Assembly (NCBI GenBank): GCA_029554865.1
Contig: JAKPUX010000352.1
Span: 1-37,553 of the forward strand
DNA: 37,553 bases
From: a bacterium
GTDB lineage: Bacteria > Zhuqueibacterota > Zhuqueibacteria > Residuimicrobiales > Residuimicrobiaceae
Reading direction: 5' to 3'
This document shows, piece by piece, positions 25,965 to 34,037 of this stretch (position 1 is its first letter; every line of letters starts with the position of its first letter). A model generated the notes under the pieces. That model ran no database searches. It was not told the origin of the DNA and saw nothing but the letters and a program-made list of their open reading frames with translations. The translations under genes and the position numbers were made by a program.

Positions 25965-26882
25965 TCAACGATGCAGGGCGATGGCGCGGTGGACAAAACC
26001 CTCCCCTTTCTTGAGCAGGGCGTGCGCTTCCTCGGCCGTCACCCCGGCGCTGATCATCACCAGGGCGGTCTTGACGTGTCCGTCCGCCTTTTTTAGCACC
26101 TTCTCAGCGCTCTCATAGTCCACCCCGGTCGCCTGCATGACGATCTTTTTGGAGCGCTCTTCGAGTTTTTTCGAGGTCATCTGCAGGTCCACCATCATGT
26201 TCTCCCACACCTTGCCGAGCTGGATCATCGCGGTGGTGGTGATCATGTTCAGGATCAGCTTGGTCGCCGTGCCCGCCTTCATGCGGGTGGAGCCCATGAC
26301 CACCTCGGGGCCGACGACGGCGCAGATGGCGACATCGACCTTGATATTCATCTCCTTGCGGGGATTGCAGGTGACGTAGAGGGTTTTGCAGCCGACCTCA
26401 CGCGCCTTGTCGATCGCGCCGATCACGTAGGGGGTGCGGCGGCTGGCGGCGATGCCGCAGACCACATCCCTGGGGGTGATGTTGCGGGCGAGGATATCCT
26501 GCGCCCCCATCTCATAACGGTCTTCGGCCCCCTCCTGGGCGCTGATCAGGGCCTTGTAGCCGCCGGCGATGATCCCCTGGACCAGTTCGGGGCTCACCCC
26601 GAAGGTGGGGGGGCATTCGGAGGCATCGAGGACGCCGAGGCGGCCGCTCGTGCCGGCACCGACATAGATTAGACGGCCGCCCTCCTTGAAGGCCTGGACG
26701 ACAATACGGACCGCCTTTTCAATGTATCTGATTTCGCTGCGTACCACTGCCGCGATCTTGAGATCCTCATCATTGATGAGATGGAGGACCTCAGAGATCG
26801 ACTGCTGGTCAATGTGCCGGGTAGCGGGATTGCGCGCTTCTGTGGTGAGATTCTTGATCTCGTCAAAAACCGTTTTGGACAC
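25965..26882 (-). CDS. murQ: N-acetylmuramic acid 6-phosphate etherase
   Basis: A 305-residue SIS-domain enzyme that cleaves the lactyl ether of N-acetylmuramic acid 6-phosphate to give GlcNAc-6-phosphate and D-lactate, recycling peptidoglycan. The family signature TEARNPATRHID lies near residues 14-25. The SIS core has RLIYVGAGTSGRLGVLDASE, with the catalytic Glu in ASECPPTFG near 90, followed by IIAGGYKALISAQEGAED and VCGIAASRRTPYVIGAI. GSTRMKAGTATKLILNMI near 200 is also diagnostic. A C-terminal helical domain ends the protein. It starts 18 bases after rsmG and shares its operon. Regulator MurR and transporter MurP are not in the window. Confidence 0.96.
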   Translation of the reverse strand: MSKTVFDEIKNLTTEARNPATRHIDQQSISEVLHLINDEDLKIAAVVRSEIRYIEKAVRIVVQAFKEGGRLIYVGAGTSGRLGVLDASECPPTFGVSPELVQGIIAGGYKALISAQEGAEDRYEMGAQDILARNITPRDVVCGIAASRRTPYVIGAIDKAREVGCKTLYVTCNPRKEMNIKVDVAICAVVGPEVVMGSTRMKAGTATKLILNMITTTAMIQLGKVWENMMVDLQMTSKKLEERSKKIVMQATGVDYESAEKVLKKADGHVKTALVMISAGVTAEEAHALLKKGEGFVHRAIALHR

Positions 26883-26900
26883 GGGTTCCTCCCGTTTCAG

Positions 26901-27557
26901 TTATATTCGCGTGTGGACGATGACCATTTGCCGGCCCGCAGCGGGATCATCCGGCAGTTCCGGCATCGGGATCAGCTGCCAGCGCACGGCCGGATGGCGT
27001 TTGCCAAACTGGTGCAGCTCTTCAGCCAGATCCCCCCCCTTGAGGGCGGCCAGGCGCCCGCCCGGGCCGAGCAGGGGAGCGGCCCAGCGCCAGAGGTCGC
27101 TCAGTTTGGCGACCGCCCGGCAGACGACCAGATCGAAGGTCAGACCGGGAAAGCGGCCCGGCAGATTCTCGGCGCGCTCGCAAAAGGCCTGAACATCGTC
27201 CCAGCCGAGGTGGTTAATGACCTCGGCGAGGAAGCGGGCCTTGATCTGGCGCGAATCGAGCAGGGTGAGGAGCAGGCCCGGTTCGGCGATCTTCATCACC
27301 ACCCCCGGAAAACCCGCTCCACTGCCCAGATCGAGGACCAGTCGGAACTCCCCGAGCACCTCCGGCCGTATAAACCAGAGGGATTCGCGCACATGACGGG
27401 AGACGATGCGGCCGATATCCTGGCGGGAGACCAGGTTGGTGCGCTGGTTCCAGCTCTCGACCAGCTCGACGTAGCGGGCGATCTCCTCCCACTGCTGCTC
27501 CCGCAAATGTACATCATTTGCGAGCGCCAACAAAGCCTTTTTATTCGCCGGGTCCAT
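26901..27557 (-). CDS. rsmG: 16S rRNA (guanine-527 N7) methyltransferase
   Basis: A 218-residue GidB-family methyltransferase that modifies G527 of 16S rRNA; its loss gives low-level streptomycin resistance in several species. WNQRTNLVSRQD near residue 37 and the SAM-binding motif DLGSGAGFPGVVMKI near 82 are diagnostic, and VVCRAVAKLSDLWRW is the family's later motif. The ATG at 27557 has a strong AGGAGG four bases upstream and overlaps the mnmG end by 17 bases; a start nine codons earlier is less likely. It follows mnmG as in most bacteria, but parA and parB, which often come next, are replaced by murQ and mfd. Confidence 0.96.
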   Translation of the reverse strand: MDPANKKALLALANDVHLREQQWEEIARYVELVESWNQRTNLVSRQDIGRIVSRHVRESLWFIRPEVLGEFRLVLDLGSGAGFPGVVMKIAEPGLLLTLLDSRQIKARFLAEVINHLGWDDVQAFCERAENLPGRFPGLTFDLVVCRAVAKLSDLWRWAAPLLGPGGRLAALKGGDLAEELHQFGKRHPAVRWQLIPMPELPDDPAAGRQMVIVHTRI

Positions 27558-29484
27558 TTTCCTCCTGGCGGAGATGCGTTCCACGTGGAACAGAGCGGCT
27601 GCGGCGCAAGCGCGCCAGATGGATCATGATCACCGCCACGTCCTCAGGCCCGACCCCGAGGATGCGCGAGGCCTGTCCGAGGGTGCGCGGACGGATGCGC
27701 GCCAGTTTCTCGCGGCTCTCCCGCGAGAGCGAGGGGACCGCCTCATAGTCGATCTCCTCCGGAATGAGGGTTTCCTCGAGGCCGGCCATGCGGCGAATGT
27801 GTTCCTGCTGACGCTGGAGAAAGCCGGCATACTTGATCTCGATCTCCACCTGCTCGCCCACCCGGCGCCAGAAGGGGTCCAACTCCTCAACAAGAAGGGG
27901 ATCTTCGCCGCACCCGGCCAGGTCGGCCAGACGCAGCTCCGGCCGTTTGAGCAGCCGCGCCGCACTTTCGCGGTGCAGGAGGGGGGCTTTGCCCGCGCGG
28001 ATGAGCAGGGGATTGATCCGCTCCGGATCAGGATTCACCTTCTCGAGCCGCACCCTGGCCGCCTGAACGGCCTCGCGCAGTCTTTCGAGCGCGGTGAAGG
28101 CAGCGTCATCGATCAGACCGAGGCGGCGGCCGTATTCCATGAGGCGCAGATCGGCGTTGTCCTGCCGGAGGTGGAGGCGGTTCTCCGCCAGGGAGGTGAA
28201 CATACGGTAAGGCTCACTCAGCTCCTTGGTGGTGAGATCATCGATGAGGACGCCGATATAGGACTCCTGGCGCGGGAGGATGAAGGGCTCCTGCCCGCGC
28301 CGGGCGAGGACGGCATTGATGCCGGCCATCAGCCCCTGGGCTGCGGCTTCCTCGTAGCCGGAGGTGCCGTTGATCTGCCCGGCGAAGAAGAGGCCCTGCA
28401 CTGACTTGGTCTCGAGATTGGCCTTGAGCTGGGTGGGGTGGAAATAGTCGTATTCGATGGCATAGCCCAGCCGGGTGAGATGGGCGCGCTCCAGTCCGGG
28501 CACGGAGCGGACGGCGGCAATCTGGATATCCTCAGGCAGACTGGTGGCGAAGCCGTTGAGGTAGTACTCATGGCTCTCGCGCCCCTCGGGTTCAAGGAAG
28601 AGCTGATGGCTCTCCTTGTCGGCGAAGCGATGGATTTTATCCTCGATCGAGGGGCAGTAGCGGGGTCCGATACTCTTGATCACCCCCTGATAGAGGGGGG
28701 AGCGGTCGAGCCCGGAGCGGAGGATGTCGTGGGTGCTGGCGCCGGTGCGGGTGAGGTAGCAGGAAAGCTGGTCCATTTTGAGGTTTTGATGGCGGAAGCT
28801 GAAAGGGATGATCTCGGCGTCCCCGGGCTGCTCCTCCATGCGCTGCAGATCGACGGAGCGGCCGTCGAGGCGCGGGGGGGTGCCGGTCTTGAGCCTGCCG
28901 CTGTGGAGGCCATAGTGTGCGAGCTGTTCGGCGATGCCGCCGGCGGCCGGTTCTCCGCTGCGCCCTCCCGGAAAGTGGTTGAGGCCGATATGAATGAGGC
29001 CGTTGAGAAAGGTGCCGGCACAGAGGATAACCGCACCGGCCCGCACCGAATGGCCCGCTTCGGTCATCACCCCACGGATCTCGTCCTTTTCGATAAGCAG
29101 GGCGGTCACGCTCTGCTGGCGCAGGGAGAGGTTCTCCTGCTCCTCGAGCAGCCTGCGCATGCGCAGGGGGTAGTGATAGCGGTCATTCTGGGTGCGCGGG
29201 GACCAGACGGCGGGACCCTTGGAGCGGTTGAGCATGCGGAATTGCAGGGCGGTCTCGTCCGCCACCACGCCCATAGCGCCGCCGAGGGCGTCGATCTCCT
29301 TGACGAGGTGGCCCTTGGCCAACCCGCCAATGGCGGGATTGCAGGACATTTGCGCCAGGGTGAAGATGTTCTGGGTGATGAGCAGGGTGGAGGCCCCCAT
29401 CCGGGCGGCCGCCAGCGCGGCCTCGCAGCCGGCATGACCCCCACCCACTACCAGAATGTCATAGCCATCGCCGGAGCCTTTCAT
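27541..29484 (-). CDS. mnmG: tRNA modification enzyme MnmG (GidA)
   Basis: A 647-residue FAD protein which, with MnmE, forms the carboxymethylaminomethyl group at uridine-34 of several tRNAs. The N-terminal FAD fold DILVVGGGHAGCEAALAAAR is followed by SCNPAIGGLAKGHLVKEIDA and GPAVWSPRTQNDRYHY. GTFLNGLIHIG, GRLKTGTPPRLDGRSVD, INGTSGYEEAAAQGLMAGIN and the C-terminal helical domain (LARIRPRTLGQASRI) are all in order. The ATG has GGGGAG four bases upstream. The last codons contain a parS-like palindrome. Order mnmE-mnmG-rsmG is the classic origin-proximal block. Confidence 0.97.
   Translation of the reverse strand: MKGSGDGYDILVVGGGHAGCEAALAAARMGASTLLITQNIFTLAQMSCNPAIGGLAKGHLVKEIDALGGAMGVVADETALQFRMLNRSKGPAVWSPRTQNDRYHYPLRMRRLLEEQENLSLRQQSVTALLIEKDEIRGVMTEAGHSVRAGAVILCAGTFLNGLIHIGLNHFPGGRSGEPAAGGIAEQLAHYGLHSGRLKTGTPPRLDGRSVDLQRMEEQPGDAEIIPFSFRHQNLKMDQLSCYLTRTGASTHDILRSGLDRSPLYQGVIKSIGPRYCPSIEDKIHRFADKESHQLFLEPEGRESHEYYLNGFATSLPEDIQIAAVRSVPGLERAHLTRLGYAIEYDYFHPTQLKANLETKSVQGLFFAGQINGTSGYEEAAAQGLMAGINAVLARRGQEPFILPRQESYIGVLIDDLTTKELSEPYRMFTSLAENRLHLRQDNADLRLMEYGRRLGLIDDAAFTALERLREAVQAARVRLEKVNPDPERINPLLIRAGKAPLLHRESAARLLKRPELRLADLAGCGEDPLLVEELDPFWRRVGEQVEIEIKYAGFLQRQQEHIRRMAGLEETLIPEEIDYEAVPSLSRESREKLARIRPRTLGQASRILGVGPEDVAVIMIHLARLRRSRSVPRGTHLRQEENGPGE
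27577..27592. other. parS-like centromere site inside mnmG
   Basis: The bases CGTTCCACGTGGAACA form a near-perfect palindrome around CACGTG. They agree with the bacterial parS pattern TGTTNCACGTGNAACA except at the first base. The site encodes part of the MnmG C-terminus (SVPRGT) and lies about 6.2 kb from the origin. It is the weaker of two sites in the window. Confidence 0.7.
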
Positions 29485-29517
29485 CGCGCTCCCCTGCCGC
29501 TGCCTTCGCTCTCCTGA

Positions 29518-29533
29518 TGTTCCACGTGAAACA
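29518..29533. other. parS centromere site between mnmE and mnmG
   Basis: The bases TGTTCCACGTGAAACA are identical to the parS sequence known from Bacillus subtilis and widely conserved in bacteria. The site lies in the 51-base gap between the mnmE stop and mnmG start, about 4.2 kb from the origin. ParB would bind here, load as a CTP-dependent clamp and recruit SMC. parA and parB are not in the window. Confidence 0.9.
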
Positions 29534-29535
29534 TT

Positions 29536-30939
29536 CTACTTGCCTATGCAAAAGGTGGAAAAGATATCCTCGAGGATGTCGGCGCTGCGCACCTCTCCGG
29601 TGAGCTCGCCCGCGGCCGCCAGGGCCATGCGCAGATCCAGGGCGATGAATTCCCCGGAGCGCTCTTCAGACAGACTCTGCCGTGCCTGCTCAAGATGATA
29701 CTCCGCACGGCGCAGGGCATCGTGATGGCGCAGCCGCGTGATGGTCACGCCTTCTCCCTCTGGCCTCTCCCTTTCGACGCGGGCGATCATGCGCCGCTCC
29801 AGTTCCTCAACCCCTGCCCCGGTGCGGACGGAGAGAGCAAGAAGGTATTCGACTGCTGCGATGGGGGGCGGGGTAAATTTCTCCGGCTCGGGGAGCAAAT
29901 CGCACTTGTTGAAGAGATAGAGGGTGGAGCCCGCGGGGCGCCCGCGGCCGAGCTCGATGATCTCCCGGTCCTCATCGTCCAGGGGAGTACTGGCATCGAA
30001 AATCAGGAGAAGGAGGTCGGCCGAGGAGATCGCGGCCAATGTTCGGGCCACTCCTTCCCGCTCGATTTCGTCGGCGGCCGCCCGGATGCCGGCGGTATCA
30101 GTGAGGTGAAAGAGGTACCCGCCCAGCCTCAACCCCTCTTCCAGGGTATCCCGGGTGGTGCCGGGGAGGCGTGAGACAATGGCGCGGTCGCGCCGGAGCA
30201 GGCGGTTCATCAGGGTCGATTTGCCGACATTCACCTTGCCGGCGAGGACCACCCCGACCCCCTCGCGCAGCAGCTGCCCGTAGTGATAGCCGGCGAGAAT
30301 GGTGCGCAGCTCCCCGGCCGCCTCATTCAGCTTCTCCTCCAACTGTGCGCGATCGGCCAGCACCTCGCCTTCGCTGAAGTCGAGTTCCAGCTCCAGCAGG
30401 GCACAGCTGGTGCGTAAATAATCACTTAATTTGTTTATTTTCAATGATATATCGCCGTGAAGCTGGGCCAGGGAAAGGGCGAGAGCGCGCCGGCTCGGCG
30501 CTGCGATGATGTCGGCGACGGCCTCCGCCTGCAGAAGATCGAGTTTGCCATTGAGAAAGGCGCGCTTGCTGAATTCTCCGGGGGCGGCCAGTCTCGCCCC
30601 GCGTCGCAGCAGCAGCCCGAGCAGTCGCTCGACCACCAGGAGCCCGCCGTGGCAGTTGATCTCCGCCATATCCTCACCGGTGAAGGAGTGCGGGGCGGGA
30701 TAGGTGTGAAGGATCACCTCGTCATAGACCTCAGCCGCCTCACCGCAGCCGACCTCCGGTTCCACCAGCATCCCGTGATAGCGATCTGCCCGCTTGAGGT
30801 TGATCCGCCGGCGCCCCGTAAAAAGCGCAGCACAGATCTGGAGGGCATCCGGACCGCTCACGCGGATGATCGCAAGGGCGGCGGGGCCGTGGGCTGTGGC
30901 CAGCGCAGCAATGGTGTCATTTTCAGAATAGGGGCTCAT
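29536..30939 (-). CDS. mnmE: tRNA modification GTPase MnmE (TrmE)
   Basis: A 467-residue GTPase, partner of MnmG in wobble-uridine modification. The N-terminal tetrahydrofolate-binding domain starts DTIAALATAHGPAALAIIRV and has FTGEDMAEINCHGG. The helical domain carries the inserted G domain: P-loop AGKVNVGKSTLMNRLL near 225, GTTRDTLEE (switch), DTAGIR (G3) and NKCDL (G4). The C-terminal CIGK is the conserved CxGK motif needed for modification. The start has AGGGTGG four bases upstream and lies only 12 bases after an intrinsic terminator that follows yidC. A parS site follows the gene. Confidence 0.97.
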   Translation of the reverse strand: MSPYSENDTIAALATAHGPAALAIIRVSGPDALQICAALFTGRRRINLKRADRYHGMLVEPEVGCGEAAEVYDEVILHTYPAPHSFTGEDMAEINCHGGLLVVERLLGLLLRRGARLAAPGEFSKRAFLNGKLDLLQAEAVADIIAAPSRRALALSLAQLHGDISLKINKLSDYLRTSCALLELELDFSEGEVLADRAQLEEKLNEAAGELRTILAGYHYGQLLREGVGVVLAGKVNVGKSTLMNRLLRRDRAIVSRLPGTTRDTLEEGLRLGGYLFHLTDTAGIRAAADEIEREGVARTLAAISSADLLLLIFDASTPLDDEDREIIELGRGRPAGSTLYLFNKCDLLPEPEKFTPPPIAAVEYLLALSVRTGAGVEELERRMIARVERERPEGEGVTITRLRHHDALRRAEYHLEQARQSLSEERSGEFIALDLRMALAAAGELTGEVRSADILEDIFSTFCIGK

Positions 30940-30950
30940 CGGGCCACCCT

Positions 30951-30984
30951 AAAAAACAATGCCCCACCCGATAAAGTGAGGCAT
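30951..30984 (-). terminator. Intrinsic terminator between yidC and mnmE
   Basis: On the minus strand ATGCCTCAC, an eight-base loop and GTGGGGCAT make a nine-pair stem with one G-U pair, followed by TG and six T. It lies 24 bases after the yidC stop codon and ends 12 bases before the mnmE ATG. No room remains for a separate mnmE promoter downstream, so mnmE must rely on read-through or on a promoter inside yidC. Confidence 0.88.
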
Positions 30985-31008
30985 CTTTGCATGATTGGGA
31001 AAAACCGC

Positions 31009-32745
31009 CTATTTTTTCTTGCTCTTCACGACCACCGGGGCGGGCTCTTCAAGGCCCATGAAATACTTTTGGTGGACGATGGAGATGATATTGAAGAGGG
31101 TATAGTAAAGATTCAGTCCGCTAGGGAAGCTGTTGAAGAGCAGGGTCATGAAGATGGGCATGATGTAAACCATGGCCTTCTGCTTCGGGTCGGTGATCGA
31201 CATCTTTTGCTGGAGGATCATCGTCAGCCCCATCAGGATGGGGAGGACGTTGACGGTGTTGCCGTACATCGGAATGGTGAAGGGGAGGGTGAAGATGGTA
31301 TCGGGGCCGGAGAGATCCTTGATCCACCAGAAAAAACCCTCCTGGCGCAGGGAGATGGTGCTGCGGAAGACGATGTAAAGGGCCCAGAGCAGGGGCATCT
31401 GCACGAGGATGGGAAGGCATCCGCCCATGGGATTAATGCCCTCCTCCTTGTAGATCTTCATGGTCTCCTCATTGAGGCGCTGGGGATCCTTGGCGTACTT
31501 TTCCTTGAGTTCGTTCATACGCGGGGCCAGGGCCTGCATCCTCTTCATCGACTTGGTGCTCTTCTGGGTAAGCGGCGCAGTGATGATTTTGATGAGCAGG
31601 GCGAAGATGATCAGCACGATCCCATAGTTGGGAATGATGGAGTGGAGCTTCTTGAAGGTCCAGAGGATGGCAACACTGAAGGGCTGGATGATCTTCGCGC
31701 CCATGTCCATGAGTTTTTCGAGGCCGAGATTATAGGATTTGAGCAGTTCGTCCTTCATCGGACCAATGAAAATGGTGAAGCGATCTCGATGATTCTCGCG
31801 GGTGAGGGGCATTCCGATCGTGACGGCGAATTTTTTCCATTTTTCCTTGGTGTAGCCGCTCTTGGGCAGTTCGCGTCCGATGATGGTGGCGTATTCGGCT
31901 TTGTTGGTCTGCGGCATCACCGCGTAAGCGAAGTACTTAGTGCGTACAGCCACCCAGTCTATGCTGCCGCTCTCCTTCTCGAGGATGCCCCTGGTTTTGC
32001 CGATTTTGTTGACGCGGCCAGCGGCCGCGATGGCCGCCTTGGCATAATACATATCCTCTCCGAGGCGCTTCTCGGTTGATTCCAGTCCATTGGGTATGAC
32101 GATCTGGTAGGACTTGTCGGCGACCAGGCTGCCCATATTCTCGAGGACAACCTCGAGATCAAAATCATAGCGTCCGTTTTTAAAGGTGAAGGTTTTGCTG
32201 ATGCGCTGATCGCTGTCGAACTGGCGCGTGAAGCGCAGGGTGGCATCACCTTCGGAGAGGAGGATGCTATCACCAGCCTCGCAATTAAAATGGTAGCCGG
32301 CTGTGTGCAGGGTGTCCTCATCGCGGGTATAGAAATCGAGGGCGAGACCGCCTTTGCTTCCTGACGGAAGCATGGAGACCGGTTCATTCTCGCTCTTCTT
32401 GTACTCCTTGAGGGTCCAACTCACCAGGGTGCCGCCGCGAGTGGAAAATTGTGCGGTATAGAGATCCGATTCGATGGTGATCAGCCGTTCCGGGATCAGG
32501 GCCTCCGCCTCCACCCGTGAGCGCGAGGAATCAGCCGTTGTGGCGGCGATTTCTTCATGGTCAGTAGCAGCCTGCTCCTGGGTTCCCCGGAGAGAGTCCA
32601 TGGCCGCTGGTCTGGCCTGGCGAGCTTCGAGCTGTTTTTTATAAGCCTCGGGGAAGAAGAGTTTCTGGTAGATCGGGCTTTGCACGAAGATAAAAACCAG
32701 GCCGATGAGCAAGAAGGCGAGAATGGTCTTCTTATCCAGATTCAT
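31009..32745 (-). CDS. yidC: Membrane protein insertase YidC (Gram-negative type)
   Basis: A 578-residue insertase. The first membrane helix lies near residues 6-24 (KTILAFLLIGLVFIFVQSP). A large periplasmic P1 domain (about 80-350) follows, with beta segments such as LITIESDLYTAQFSTRGGTL. The conserved core has helices near 365-390, 440-460 (INPMGGCLPILVQMPLLWAL), 495-520 and 525-560 (FNSFPSGLNLYYTLFNIIS), and ends in a Lys-rich tail (VVVKSKKK). The P1 domain is found in bacteria with an outer membrane. YidC inserts and folds inner-membrane proteins with or without SecYEG. AGGAAA precedes the ATG. Downstream of yidD and followed by a terminator. Confidence 0.96.
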   Translation of the reverse strand: MNLDKKTILAFLLIGLVFIFVQSPIYQKLFFPEAYKKQLEARQARPAAMDSLRGTQEQAATDHEEIAATTADSSRSRVEAEALIPERLITIESDLYTAQFSTRGGTLVSWTLKEYKKSENEPVSMLPSGSKGGLALDFYTRDEDTLHTAGYHFNCEAGDSILLSEGDATLRFTRQFDSDQRISKTFTFKNGRYDFDLEVVLENMGSLVADKSYQIVIPNGLESTEKRLGEDMYYAKAAIAAAGRVNKIGKTRGILEKESGSIDWVAVRTKYFAYAVMPQTNKAEYATIIGRELPKSGYTKEKWKKFAVTIGMPLTRENHRDRFTIFIGPMKDELLKSYNLGLEKLMDMGAKIIQPFSVAILWTFKKLHSIIPNYGIVLIIFALLIKIITAPLTQKSTKSMKRMQALAPRMNELKEKYAKDPQRLNEETMKIYKEEGINPMGGCLPILVQMPLLWALYIVFRSTISLRQEGFFWWIKDLSGPDTIFTLPFTIPMYGNTVNVLPILMGLTMILQQKMSITDPKQKAMVYIMPIFMTLLFNSFPSGLNLYYTLFNIISIVHQKYFMGLEEPAPVVVKSKKK

Positions 32746-32754
32746 AATGGTTTC

Positions 32755-32976
32755 CTATACAGGGTCATTTCCGCCCGGAAAGAACGGATTGCATTTGAGC
32801 ACTCTTATCATGGCCTTGCCTCCGCCTTTCAAGAGTCCGTATTTTTCGATGGCCTGGAGGGCATAGGTTGAACAGGTTGGGTGGTAGCGGCAGGAGGGCG
32901 GCAATAGCGGGGAAATCGCCTTCTTGTAGAAACGGATCAGCAGCAGCACAAGCTCTTTTGCAGGATTGATTTTCAC
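32755..32976 (-). CDS. yidD: Membrane protein insertion efficiency factor YidD
   Basis: A 73-residue protein with the YidD signature: LIRFYKKAISPLLPPSCRY, then HPTCSTYALQAIEKYG, ending KCNPFFPGGNDPV. The three Cys residues and the RYHPTCS block are invariant in the family. An amphipathic N-terminal helix binds the inner face of the membrane and the protein assists YidC-dependent insertion. I take the GTG at 32976 (MKINPAKELV); a TTG at 33003 would add nine residues. Neither has a strong Shine-Dalgarno. It lies between rnpA and yidC, its universal position. Confidence 0.9.
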   Translation of the reverse strand: MKINPAKELVLLLIRFYKKAISPLLPPSCRYHPTCSTYALQAIEKYGLLKGGGKAMIRVLKCNPFFPGGNDPV

Positions 32977-33026
32977 TATAGCGCACTGTTTCCGTGCCGG
33001 CAACTGGACAAGGCGCGCGGGACCTT

Positions 33027-33383
33027 TCAGGAACTGGTCTGATTTTCGTGGAGGGAGATCTGTTCAAGAAGACGGCGAAAATCCTGTTCCAGAAGGTTGA
33101 ATGGGTCGGACAGGGCCTGTTCCCGAGTGATGACGATCAAATTTCCCGACAAATCAAACTCCCCTCTCCAGGCCCTCCACAATTCCCGCGTACGACGTTT
33201 CAATCTGTTTCGATCGACAGATTTCATCCCTCGTTTTACAGAAAAGCCGATTCTGAGCTTGTCCTCTTTGACGACGAATAGGGTAAAGTAACTTCCTTTA
33301 TAGACGGAGCCCCGGCGGATGATGCTGGAGAACTCCGCGCTCTTTTTGATGAGCGAGGATTTATCCAATCGCAAATTTTTCAA
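33027..33383 (-). CDS. rnpA: Ribonuclease P protein component
   Basis: A 118-residue basic protein that pairs with the catalytic RNA to mature tRNA 5' ends. The central GFSVKRGMKSVDRNRLKRRT followed by RELWR includes the diagnostic RNR motif, and LRLDKSSLIKKSAEFSSI at the start and LIVITREQA in the later strand fit the family. The start codon appears to be TTG at 33383, 12 bases after rpmH, without a clear Shine-Dalgarno, so translation is probably coupled to rpmH. It is normal in length. Confidence 0.94.
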   Translation of the reverse strand: MKNLRLDKSSLIKKSAEFSSIIRRGSVYKGSYFTLFVVKEDKLRIGFSVKRGMKSVDRNRLKRRTRELWRAWRGEFDLSGNLIVITREQALSDPFNLLEQDFRRLLEQISLHENQTSS

Positions 33384-33395
33384 TGCAAAGTCGAA

Positions 33396-33539
33396 TTACT
33401 CGTCGCTGACGGAGAGTTTTTTGCGGCCCTTGGCCCTTCTTTTGGCGAGCACTGTGCGGCCGTTTTTAGTGGCCATTCTGGCGCGAAAACCGTGTTTGTT
33501 CACCCTTTTTCTTTTGCTGGGCTGGAAGGTCGGTTGCAT
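33396..33539 (-). CDS. rpmH: Large ribosomal subunit protein bL34
   Basis: A 47-residue protein: [18 protein letters not shown], then [20 protein letters not shown] and RKKLSVSDE. The Lys/Arg-rich sequence with NKHGFRARM is unmistakable for bL34. AAAGGAGA lies about eight bases before the ATG. It is the first gene of the rpmH-rnpA-yidD-yidC operon and faces away from dnaA across the origin. The AT-rich DNA just upstream (33560-33620) should hold its promoter, but I see no convincing hexamer pair. Confidence 0.97.
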   Translation of the reverse strand: MQPTFQPSKRKRVNKHGFRARMATKNGRTVLAKRRAKGRKKLSVSDE

Positions 33540-34037
33540 ACTGGGATTCTCCTTTGATAAATAGATATTAGCTCATATAATTACGAATATTTTTACAAAA
33601 AATCAAGCATTAATTTTCCCTTAAGCGCTCCGACGATCATTCCAGCCTTTCTCTCCGTCCGTCTACCTCTTCGAGGCGGGAGGCTTTTGCTGTGGCTCTC
33701 CCCTCCAGAAAAAAGGAAAATTTGCTATTGCAAATCAGCGCGCTTTTACGGACATTTAGTGGCGGAGTGATGTGGATAACAGAATGTGGATAACTTTTAC
33801 ATGCATCAATCCGATTGGCAGCCCTGATGCCACTTTCCCGCCGCTTGTTCACAATCTGTCATCCACATTAATCACAAGACATTATAATTATTATTGATAT
33901 CATCTATTATTTTCCGTTTGTTCATGTGGATAACCCTGTTCATAATGTGGATAAGTTGATTTATATCCTTTGCTGGGATGTGACGGAGAGGTTCGGGCAA
34001 TATCTTGACATTTACCCCTCTTTCTACAGGAGCAGTA
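33540..34037. other. oriC: Origin region, upstream part (rpmH-dnaA gap)
   Basis: A gap of about 500 bases without genes. Perfect DnaA boxes (TGTGGATAA, the reverse of TTATCCACA) lie at 33771-33779, 33785-33793, 33925-33933 and 33946-33954. One-mismatch boxes are at 33845-33853 (TTGTTCACA), 33859-33867 (TCATCCACA), 33868-33876 (TTAATCACA) and 33937-33945. An AT-rich stretch at 33878-33913 lies between boxes of opposite orientation. The rpmH and dnaA promoters must also be here. The 33600-33760 part holds nothing I can identify. Confidence 0.88.

Noticed and set aside
30457-32079. Plus-strand open frame of 540 codons opposite mnmE and yidC
   Set aside because: It is antisense to two well-conserved genes and crosses their boundary; its translation resembles no family. 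GC-rich genes often leave long open antisense frames.
33904-33933. DnaA-trio next to the upstream box at 33925
   Set aside because: On the strand carrying TTATCCACA the following bases (TGAACAAACGGAAAATAATAG) lack the CTA/TTA triplets expected in that orientation.
34005-34037. TTG start for dnaA adding 11 residues
   Set aside because: The ATG at 34038 has a good AGGAG at proper distance and gives a typical DnaA N-terminus.
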